DNA from: a virus
Direction: 5' to 3' (one strand)
Virus record (IMG/VR): IMGVR_UViG_3300010379_001564
Span: 1-21,047 of that record
Length of the DNA stretch: 21,047 nt
Below the pieces are notes generated by a model. It searched no databases and had not been told where the DNA came from. It worked only from the letters and a program-made list of their open reading frames with translations. Below, one piece after another: positions 7,640-13,470 of this stretch. The translations under genes and the position numbers were made by a program. Position 1 is the first letter of the stretch, and every line of letters starts with the position of its first letter.

Positions 7640-8362
7640 TCAAAACGGCGTATACCCGCTCCTCGCCGAAAACGGCCGCCGCCTCCGGCTGCTCTGCTGC
7701 TCTCGGCGCACTGCCGCCACGACCAAGTCCTCGATCGCGTCGCTCGCGGCATCGTCCCACTTCTCCGCCAGCGGGCTGCCCCTCGCCCATCCCGCCAGCG
7801 CCGCCGTGGCATACGCCAGCGCTTCCTGGGCATTGCGCACCAGTACCGGTGAAGTCGCATCCGTGAAATCGGGATACGCTTTCAAGTAGCGCAGCCGGAT
7901 CTGCGTGTCCTGCGTCGCCCCGATGAACCACAACCCGTCGGCGCGCCATTCCCACACGCTCAGCGTGACGTCCTGCACGCGCGAAGGCAGCCCGCCGTGT
8001 GTGGTCAGGTCCACCATCTCGTCAAATTCTTGTGCTGAACCGTTGGGTCTCTCCCACAACTTCAGCGGCACCAGCAGGTCCGTCGGCAGTTGATTCGGCG
8101 GCGCGCTGGCATCGCTGATCGACACCTGCAGCGACGCATCCTGTCCCGTCACTGCGGCCACCACCAGCAACGCATCATCTTGAATGAATCCACCGCCGCC
8201 GGCATTCCCAATCGCTCGCTGCACCTTGCGATAAGCCGAATTCAGATATGGCAGGAGCAAGGTATCCGTGAACAGGTTCCCCTGTGCATCATTCAGCAGC
8301 GACCTCACCAGCGACGTTATCTGTCCCGCCGTGTTATACGCACTCGATCCCACTACTGGCAT
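7640..8362 (-). CDS. Head-tail adaptor-like protein
   Basis: A protein of 240 residues. The helical N-terminus (ITSLVRSLLNDAQGNLFTDT, then LLLPYLNSAYRKVQRAIGNAGG) follows the pattern of phage adaptor proteins that dock under the portal, in which a short helix carrying N..YR.VQ is typical. A beta-rich middle (VTLSVWEWRADGLWFIGATQ) and a helical C-terminal part (AQEALAYATAALAGWARGSP) follow, with an Arg-rich tail (RREQQSSRRRRPF). Its place after the capsid genes and before tail genes fits. P22 gp4-like or SU10-adaptor-like proteins are the closest idea; this is from memory, not a search. ATG 8362 is followed directly by the typical N-terminus, with GGAGGAAATCCC a few bases upstream. Confidence 0.6.
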   Translation of the reverse strand: MPVVGSSAYNTAGQITSLVRSLLNDAQGNLFTDTLLLPYLNSAYRKVQRAIGNAGGGGFIQDDALLVVAAVTGQDASLQVSISDASAPPNQLPTDLLVPLKLWERPNGSAQEFDEMVDLTTHGGLPSRVQDVTLSVWEWRADGLWFIGATQDTQIRLRYLKAYPDFTDATSPVLVRNAQEALAYATAALAGWARGSPLAEKWDDAASDAIEDLVVAAVRREQQSSRRRRPFSARSGYTPF

Positions 8363-8439
8363 AGTTTTGTTCCTCTACGGGATTTCCTCCCGCTCAACTC
8401 GGTCTTCTTTGTTTTTCCCTCTTGCGCCACCTTACTCAT

Positions 8440-8495
8440 GATCTTGAGGGTGCCCCATCCTTCGCGTTTTTGGCGAAGGGTGGGCTCTTACGTTC
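8440..8495. repeat. R5 repeat
   Basis: CTTGAGGGTGCCCCATCCTT leads into a stem pairing CCCATCCTTCGC with GCGAAGGGTGGG (one wobble-type mismatch) around GTTTTTG, then CTCTTACGTTCTAGCG. Copies with the same edges but different loops lie at 11687 and 19498. Confidence 0.75.
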
Positions 8496-8524
8496 TAGCG
8501 CCGCGGATTGCTTGCTCTTCGCTT

Positions 8525-8554
8525 CTTGATAACTGATATCTGATCGCTGATATC
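8525..8554. repeat. R1 repeat
   Basis: Three adjoining TGATAAC/TGATATC/TGATCGC units lie in the gap between the adaptor-like gene and the holin-like gene, close to the R5 element. Confidence 0.75.
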
Positions 8555-8583
8555 CGCCTACTGCCAGCGCAACCCGTGCCTCA

Positions 8584-8808
8584 CTACTCTTCCGGCAACG
8601 GCGACTTCTGCAGATACGCCGCCACGCCGATCACCGCGTTGATCAACGCCGCAGCCGCTCCAATCCTGACTGTCGCTCCCATCCCCGCCTGCAAATTAAA
8701 ATGTGCTGGATCGATGCCCACCGCCGCCAGCCCGGTCAGTACGCCGCCCGCAGCTCCGCTGATTCCCGCCGCGACAATTCCCCTGAGCCAAATCTGAAAT
8801 CGCGTCAT
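8584..8808 (-). CDS. Small membrane protein, holin-like
   Basis: The 74-residue protein starts at ATG 8808 (MTRFQIWLRGIVAAGISGAA). The much longer open frame extending to 9330 is antisense-type noise over the neighbouring gene. Two hydrophobic segments (about 9-31 and 44-64) are joined by a short loop containing DPAHFNLQ, with a charged C-terminus (KSPLPEE). Size and topology fit a class II holin or another phage inner-membrane protein. No endolysin is next to it, so the holin role is unproven. Confidence 0.6.
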   Translation of the reverse strand: MTRFQIWLRGIVAAGISGAAGGVLTGLAAVGIDPAHFNLQAGMGATVRIGAAAALINAVIGVAAYLQKSPLPEE

Positions 8809-8894
8809 AGACACACCCGTAGCAATCCACAGAATTTCCTGTCTGCGTCTCTTATGTGCAGGGCCCGTCCTTCTCAGACGGCCGTCTTTCTCTT

Positions 8895-8945
8895 CGCTTC
8901 CTGATCTCTGATCGCTGACATCTGATCGCCGAAAACTGATATCTT
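8895..8945. repeat. R1 repeat, extended copy
   Basis: Four or five units (CCTGATCTCTGATCGCTGAC and following) end near a small CAGCCTCAGGCCTG palindrome at 8948-8961. It lies just after the stop of the 198-residue gene. Confidence 0.7.
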
Positions 8946-8963
8946 CAGCCTCAGGCCTGAAAC

Positions 8964-9557
8964 CTACGCCACGGTCACAAACGGCGCCCCGTGCAGCGCC
9001 GGCGCCGCATCGTCCATCAACGTGTACGCCCACTCCTCGTATTCCCGCTCTTCCCGCGCCGCTCTCTCGTACAACATCCCGCGCTGCTTCGCCTTCGGGA
9101 AACGCCTCGCCCACTCGATCGCCCGCGCCACGTGCTCCACAAGCGTCGGTGTCAACTGCACAAACTCGCCCTTCGGACCTTGCAGCGTAAAACAATGCTC
9201 GTATTCGCCCCGCTCTGGATACGGGCCAAGCGCGGGCACACTCACTCCATTCGCAGTGTCCACCGTCTTCGCGTACCACTCCCGCGGCGGTCCATACGTT
9301 TCCGGAGGCACCCAGCGTTCCACGTGCCAACGGTTCACCTGCGGATACTTCGGCTCCAGTCGCAATTCCACCACTTCCCGCACCAGATCCCCGTGTGTGT
9401 CGCGGTCCTCAAACTTCCCGCCAATCCACGCCAACCTGTTCCAGCCCCAAATCACGCGATAATTGGCCTCGCCAAACCGATTCCGCCCGCCCGCCATTTC
9501 TAATCGCCGCGCCACCTCTCCCGGCGTCTCATGTATTTCTCGAACGAACTCGATCAT
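8964..9557 (-). CDS. Unknown protein of the phage module, 198 residues
   Basis: I start it at ATG 9557 (MIEFVREIHETPGEVARRLE); the longer frame from GTG 9611 would run into the HNH gene. No clear ribosome site precedes the ATG. The protein is rich in Trp, Arg and Glu (RVIWGWNRLAWIGGKFEDRD at about 34-53; RWHVERWVPPETYGPPREWY at about 75-94). The C-terminal half is helical (VEHVARAIEWARRFPKAKQR). No membrane segment and a single Cys. I recognise no family. Its place between capsid and adaptor suggests a head completion or minor virion role. The HNH gene starts divergently 15 bases away. Confidence 0.6.
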   Translation of the reverse strand: MIEFVREIHETPGEVARRLEMAGGRNRFGEANYRVIWGWNRLAWIGGKFEDRDTHGDLVREVVELRLEPKYPQVNRWHVERWVPPETYGPPREWYAKTVDTANGVSVPALGPYPERGEYEHCFTLQGPKGEFVQLTPTLVEHVARAIEWARRFPKAKQRGMLYERAAREEREYEEWAYTLMDDAAPALHGAPFVTVA

Positions 9558-9571
9558 GTTATATATCGCTC

Positions 9572-10186
9572 TTGAACAAGAAGAAACAGACGCCCCAACA
9601 AAGATGGGCACGCAAGAATCGTCCGAAACTCAGGGCCGCCTGCCGCCGCTGGCGCGCCCGCCACCCGGAAAAGCAAAAAGCCGCCACGTATAAATGGAGA
9701 GTAAGACATCTGAAGAAGTGGAATGCCTACCAGCGAAAATGGCGCCGAAGAAACCGCGAACGAACAAATCCAATCCTGCGCGCCAAACGCAAACTCCTTG
9801 GCGATGCGTACAACGCGAAGCGCCGGGATTATCGCCGCCGCAATCTCAACAAACTGCGCAAAGCGGCACGAAGATACTACTGGAAGAACTGGCAAAAAAG
9901 GCGTGTCGAACATCACGCTGCTGTCGCCAAGCGTAAGGGCGCGCCAGGAAAATATACGCAACAGGAATGGCTACGGCTCTTAGCCCAGTATCGCTATCGT
10001 TGCGCATATTGCAATCGAAAGCTGACACGCAAATCGGCTTCGGCTGATCATGTGCTCCCGTTGAGCAGGGGAGGCACAAACTGGATCGCGAACATCGTCC
10101 CAGCGTGTCTCCCATGCAATCAACGAAAGAACTTCCTTACCGCCCAGGAATATCTGAAGCGCCTAAGGAAGGAGCTCAGACGCTAG
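9572..10186 (+). CDS. HNH endonuclease on the opposite strand
   Basis: This is the only convincing plus-strand gene. The frame is open from 9395, but the part before about 9557 is antisense to the 198-residue gene; I take TTG 9572, giving 204 residues. No ribosome site is visible, and an ATG at 9556 lies in another frame. Residues 10-115 are a basic array of helices with recurring W/Y-x2-R/K patterns (RRWRARHPEKQKAATYKWR), typical of DNA-binding spacers in phage HNH proteins. The HNH domain is at 140-190: CAYC (Cys144/147), ADHVLPLSRGG (Asp159-His160), N174, CLPCN (Cys179/182, Asn183) and Lys186. It would cut DNA as a homing-type or packaging-linked nuclease. The stop TAG shares CTAG with the stop of the capsid gene. 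Codon use is A-richer than in its neighbours. Confidence 0.8.
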   Translation: MNKKKQTPQQRWARKNRPKLRAACRRWRARHPEKQKAATYKWRVRHLKKWNAYQRKWRRRNRERTNPILRAKRKLLGDAYNAKRRDYRRRNLNKLRKAARRYYWKNWQKRRVEHHAAVAKRKGAPGKYTQQEWLRLLAQYRYRCAYCNRKLTRKSASADHVLPLSRGGTNWIANIVPACLPCNQRKNFLTAQEYLKRLRKELRR

Positions 10187-11145
10187 TAACCCGACGGTCT
10201 CGCAAGGGTGTCAATGTAAGCTCCAGAGCGAGGGCTGTCGTTCCAGATCTGCATGGCCAGATCAAAATAAAAAATATAGCTCGCTGCAAGTCCGCCGCTG
10301 GCCCCGTAAATCGGAAACACCGTGTTGCCATTGACCTCGTAGAAATCAATGTCCTTCAACACGGCGCGGCCCCAGTGCGCCAAATCCAGGAAATCCACGC
10401 GCGTTTGGTCCGCGTTTACGCTGGACTTGATCGGAATCCCGCTCATAGTCTTCCTGCCGGTGAACAGCAGATCCAGGTCGTTTCCGTTTCCGCTGCCGCC
10501 TTCCTTGATGATGGAACTCACCGTGATGCCCAGATTTTCCCAGGCATGCTCCTGCTCGACCGCCATGTACGCGATCAGCTTGCTCAGGTGGTTGATGCCC
10601 AACGCCTTGCGCACCTTGTTGATCGCCAGCCGCACGTTGGCCGGCGTCAGTGCCGCGTTACCCGCGTTCACGCGCGGCGTCGCCAGTTGCACCGGATAGG
10701 TCGCGCGGTTCAAGTTGAGCCACGTGCCCGTCGTCGCGTTGTTCTGGTGATACTTGATCCCGAACAACGACACCGGCGAAGCGCCGCTCAACCCGTCATG
10801 CACGATCACGTCCGTCGCCACAGTACCGCTGGGAGCGGCGTCCACCGTGATGGTTTGCGTCGGGCTGATGGGATCGGCCGCCACCACGTTGCATGTGCCG
10901 CGGTTCGTCGTTAACGTCGTGTCGTACACCTGAATCGTCTGACCTGCGTACACCAATGCCGCGCCATTCGGCACGCTCATTGTCAACACGTTGCTGGCAA
11001 CGGAACTGATCGTTCCCAGAACCCCGTTCCCCGCCGTCTGGATCAGCTTGTCCAGGAACGAGCGAAACTGCTTCATTCCGTTGGCCACTTCACGCTTGGC
11101 CGCGTTTTCAATCGCCCGTTCCCTTCCCGTCGTCGCGTATTCCAC
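10183..11145 (-). CDS. Major capsid protein, C-terminal part after an in-frame stop
   Basis: The 320-codon frame is in phase with the upstream fragment and is separated from it only by TAA and four codons (ITKL). Its apparent start is GTG 11145, which lacks a ribosome site, so it is really the continuation of one 418-residue capsid gene. It holds the bulk of a coat protein: a helix with REVANGMKQFRSFLDKLIQT, a beta-rich inserted part (GTISSVASNVLTMSVPNGAA through VHDGLSG), then GIKYHQNNATTGTWLNLNRA and the A-domain (AYMAVEQEHAWENLGITVSS, DLDLLFTGRKTMSGIPI). The order fits HK97-fold coats with an insertion domain, as in P22-like phages (inference). It ends with TAG at 10183, overlapping the HNH stop. 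Confidence 0.75.
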   Translation of the reverse strand: MEYATTGRERAIENAAKREVANGMKQFRSFLDKLIQTAGNGVLGTISSVASNVLTMSVPNGAALVYAGQTIQVYDTTLTTNRGTCNVVAADPISPTQTITVDAAPSGTVATDVIVHDGLSGASPVSLFGIKYHQNNATTGTWLNLNRATYPVQLATPRVNAGNAALTPANVRLAINKVRKALGINHLSKLIAYMAVEQEHAWENLGITVSSIIKEGGSGNGNDLDLLFTGRKTMSGIPIKSSVNADQTRVDFLDLAHWGRAVLKDIDFYEVNGNTVFPIYGASGGLAASYIFYFDLAMQIWNDSPRSGAYIDTLARPSGY

Positions 11146-11157
11146 CAGCTTCGTGAT

Positions 11158-11439
11158 TTAAATCGCGAAGCGGAAGAAAATCGGCGACACCTGCGCGACG
11201 TCGTAGGCGGTTCCCGAGCCGCGGCCCAGGTCGCCTCCGTCCGCGTTGTACGACCCGGCCTTCCCACCGGGATTGACCTGCAACGGCAGGCGCAGGTTTC
11301 GTGAAGAAATCTTCTCCACGTCCCCGCGCTGCTGGATCATCGTCAAAAGAATGTCGTCGCGCTCATACAGCAAAGGTACCTTGTCGCGCACCTTCTCGAG
11401 CTGCAACGCGATGACATTCGCGTTTTGCTGTGCTGGCAT
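11158..11439 (-). CDS. Major capsid protein, N-terminal fragment (ends at premature TAA)
   Basis: This fragment starts at ATG 11439 with a strong AAGGAG 8 bases upstream. It reads MPAQQNANVIALQLEKVRDK and DGGDLGRGSGTAYDVAQVSP, typical of the N-arm and E-loop region of a coat protein, and ends SPIFFRFAI-stop after 93 residues. The TAA (11160-11158) is followed in the same frame by ITKLVEYATTGRER, so a single base change from GAA, CAA or AAA would restore the full gene. As it stands the fragment lacks the P and A domains and could not form a capsid. Confidence 0.75.
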   Translation of the reverse strand: MPAQQNANVIALQLEKVRDKVPLLYERDDILLTMIQQRGDVEKISSRNLRLPLQVNPGGKAGSYNADGGDLGRGSGTAYDVAQVSPIFFRFAI

Positions 11440-11584
11440 TGTTGTTTCTCCTTAGATGTGCTGCCCCGCTTCAGAAGGGCAGGCAGGCGTCTTGCGAGAA
11501 GGCGCCAAAACTGTTTTGTAATGCACTGCAAATGCAGGGGTCGAGTATTGCTCGACCACATCCCGGCAACCCGTATCGTTCCCC

Positions 11585-11656
11585 GTCATTCCGAACGCAG
11601 TCCGCGAAGTGAGGTATGGTTTTCCATCGCACGCCCCTCGTGCGATGAATCCCTCT
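11585..11656. repeat. R2 repeat, copy with long inner hairpin
   Basis: It opens GTCATTCCGAACGCAGTCCG and closes GATGAATCCCTC. The inner stem is ATCGCACG/CGTGCGAT around CCCCT. The closing stem is imperfect here (TGAAT instead of GGAAT). Confidence 0.75.
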
Positions 11657-11686
11657 CGGGTTTTCCTTCTAACGCCGCTCTACCCC

Positions 11687-11750
11687 TGATCTTGAGGGTG
11701 CCCCATCCTTCGCGCCGTTCGCGCAGGGTGGGTTCTTACGATCGAACGCC
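11687..11750. repeat. R5 repeat
   Basis: CTGATCTTGAGGGTGCCCCA leads into CCCATCCTTCGCG, a loop, and CGCAGGGTGGG, then TTCTTACGATCGAACG. The edges match the copies at 8440 and 19498; the loop differs. Confidence 0.75.
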
Positions 11751-11797
11751 AAAATCTCTCTTCTCTCCGGTTTTTCGTTCAGGTTCTTCTTTAGGGG

Positions 11798-11849
11798 GTC
11801 GGACCTTCAGGTCCGACATTAGGAACCTTGCGCATGGGGCTTCAGCCCC
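11798..11849. repeat. Two R3 hairpins with TTCA loops
   Basis: GTCGGACCTTCAGGTCCGAC (11798-11817) and GGGGCTTCAGCCCC (11836-11849) have unrelated stems but the same TTCA loop. On the minus strand, which is transcribed, the loop reads UGAA. Confidence 0.75.
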
Positions 11850-11914
11850 CGAGGAAGCTCTTGGCCATCTCCACTTTCTCTGAGGCCCTCTGTTCCTTTT
11901 GCGTTGGACTCTTT

Positions 11915-13351
11915 CTACAGTTCCAAAATCTGTTCGTCGCTCAACTTTCCGTAATCCACCCGCCCTCGATTCGCCGTTCTCACAGAAGCGCGTGGTTCCG
12001 ATCTCTCGGTCCGTCCGGAACTCTGCCCGTTCTTCCCAGTCTGCGGCGTGGGCTTCGCAGCGGTTTCTCTCCCCGCCCGCGAATCACCAATCCCCTCTTC
12101 CGCCGCTCGGCTCTTCCCTCTTGTGCCGAGCGTCGCCGCAGTCCAACTCCCCACCACCCGCTTCACCGCTCCCGGCACCAACTGCTGTGCCCGCGCATCA
12201 ATCACTCGCACCACCTGAGCCCTCGTGGCATCGTCAAACCGCCGCGCCCCCAAAATCTTTGCCACCTGCTCGCCCAGTTGCGCGTCGCTCTTTAGAGCCG
12301 CTTCCACATCCTCGCGCACCGCCGCGCCCAATCGTTCCTGCAAAGGTGTTCCCTGCGAAGCCGCATCTCGCCCCGCTCGATCCAGGCTCCTCAAATTGGG
12401 CAGTGCCTGTTCCATTGCTCGCGCAATCGCCCCGCCCACGCTCTTCTCCAAGTCCGCATTCGTCGCCTTCTCAAATCCCACATAAGCCGCTGCCACTTCC
12501 GGCGCAATGACCTCGTTCCGCTGCGCAACTCTCCCGCCCGCGCTCTCCCGTGTTAACTGTGAGTTGTCATCCCGAGCGCTGTAGCTCAGGCCTTCAGGCC
12601 TGAGGGACCTGCTTTTGACTTCCTGGTCGCCGGTCGCTGGTCGCTGGTCACTGCCTTTCCCTCTTTCCTCCAGCAACCTCATCCCCGCCGCCACCATCTC
12701 TCGAAACGCGCCGGGATCCTGCTCCATCAATCTCTGCGCCAATTGCAACCGCGCTGCGCTCAACGCCTCCTCCGGCTTCCCCGCCGCGCCGAAATACGCT
12801 CCATCAAACTCCTCCAACTGCCGCGCGCGTTCCGCCGCCGATTTCGCCTCGTTCACTCCGCCGGGATAAAGCTCCTTCAGCGCCCGCGCCTCGGCAGGCG
12901 TCGCAATCGCCTCGCGATAAGCCGCCGCCTCCTGCCTCGCCTGCACCGCGCCTTCCCACAACTCCTTCGCCTCTTCCCCATGCCAGGGATCGCGCATCCT
13001 CTCCGCCAGCCATTGCGGCGGCGCCTGTGGCACAGACACTCCTGCTTGCCCTGATCCTTGAAGGGTCTGTGCCGGCATCGCACTCGCTTTCCCTGGTTCC
13101 GCAATTCCTTGCCGCGTCGAGTCCCCAGTCGCAGTCTTGCCGTCCGCAACGCCTTCCCCCGCGCCACGTTCCACGCTCGTTCCGGCATCTTCCAGTAGTT
13201 GCTCGTCCGTCAGCGACGAGCCACTCACTTGCCCTGAGCCTCGAGGGGCCACTTCTCCCTCCGGCTCTATTTCCAGGATCTGCTCATCCGTCAGCGCAAA
13301 CACTTCCCGCCCCGCGCCTTGCGCGCTGCTTTGTGTCGCAATCGTTTCCAT
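11915..13351 (-). CDS. Phage scaffolding-type protein
   Basis: The protein has 478 residues from ATG 13351 (GGAGAGTGGG upstream); GTG 13375 is a weaker alternative. It is acidic and Ala/Glu/Gln-rich, with long predicted coiled-coil helices (WLAERMRDPWHGEEAKELWE at about 114-133; helices at 133-230 and 295-400), no Cys, and a basic, disordered C-terminal part. That is the usual look of a scaffolding protein, which shapes the procapsid and leaves it, and the position between portal and coat genes fits. A short motif occurs three times: LTDEQILEIE (20-29), LTDEQLLED (47-55) and LSDEQILEL at the very end (470-478). Residues 231-264 (SDQRPATGDQEVKSRSL and following) come from an R1+R2 repeat insertion; 94-108 come from an R4 element. 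The function is inferred. Confidence 0.65.
   Translation of the reverse strand: METIATQSSAQGAGREVFALTDEQILEIEPEGEVAPRGSGQVSGSSLTDEQLLEDAGTSVERGAGEGVADGKTATGDSTRQGIAEPGKASAMPAQTLQGSGQAGVSVPQAPPQWLAERMRDPWHGEEAKELWEGAVQARQEAAAYREAIATPAEARALKELYPGGVNEAKSAAERARQLEEFDGAYFGAAGKPEEALSAARLQLAQRLMEQDPGAFREMVAAGMRLLEERGKGSDQRPATGDQEVKSRSLRPEGLSYSARDDNSQLTRESAGGRVAQRNEVIAPEVAAAYVGFEKATNADLEKSVGGAIARAMEQALPNLRSLDRAGRDAASQGTPLQERLGAAVREDVEAALKSDAQLGEQVAKILGARRFDDATRAQVVRVIDARAQQLVPGAVKRVVGSWTAATLGTRGKSRAAEEGIGDSRAGRETAAKPTPQTGKNGQSSGRTERSEPRASVRTANRGRVDYGKLSDEQILEL
12560..12661. repeat. Composite R1+R2 (with R3 core) inside the scaffold gene
   Basis: R1 (12621-12652) abuts R2 (12566-12616). The R2 interior is the R3 hairpin CTCAGGCCTTCAGGCCTGAG (12584-12603). 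It is read in frame as GSDQRPATGDQEVKSRSLRP, then EGLSYSARDDN. The length keeps the scaffold reading frame. Confidence 0.8.
13027..13073. repeat. R4 repeat inside the scaffold gene
   Basis: GGCACAGAC (13029-13037) pairs perfectly with GTCTGTGCC (13065-13073). The interior CTTGCCCTGATCCTTGAAGG matches the copy at 18362. It is translated as PAQTLQGSGQAGVSVPQ. A partial copy (CTTGCCCTGAGCCTCGAGGG) lies at about 13229-13248 in the same gene, read as APRGSGQV. Confidence 0.7.
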
Positions 13352-13470
13352 CCCACTCTCCGTGCTCGCTCCCACGTCCGATGTAGGGGCGCAGCACTGC
13401 TGCGCCCCGTCTCGGCAAGATCACATCCAACTGGCGCTTATTGCGGTCACCTTGCTACGCCAAATTCTTC

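Larger units (their letters stand above)
11440..11914. other. Gap of 475 bases between scaffold and capsid genes, packed with repeats
   Basis: No gene is visible. From right to left it holds two R3 hairpins (11798-11849), an R5 element (11687-11750), an R2 element (11585-11656) and the leader with the capsid ribosome site. In most phages scaffold and coat genes are nearly adjacent, so this gap looks like later expansion by repeats. Confidence 0.6.

Noticed and set aside
8584-9330. Minus-strand frame of 248 codons ending in the holin-like protein
   Set aside because: Its first 170 codons overlap the 198-residue gene in another frame and cross an R1 repeat; only the last 74 codons look like a protein.
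9556-9693. ATG 9556 as start of the HNH gene
   Set aside because: It lies in a different frame that runs on only to 9693 without HNH residues; a frameshift would be required.
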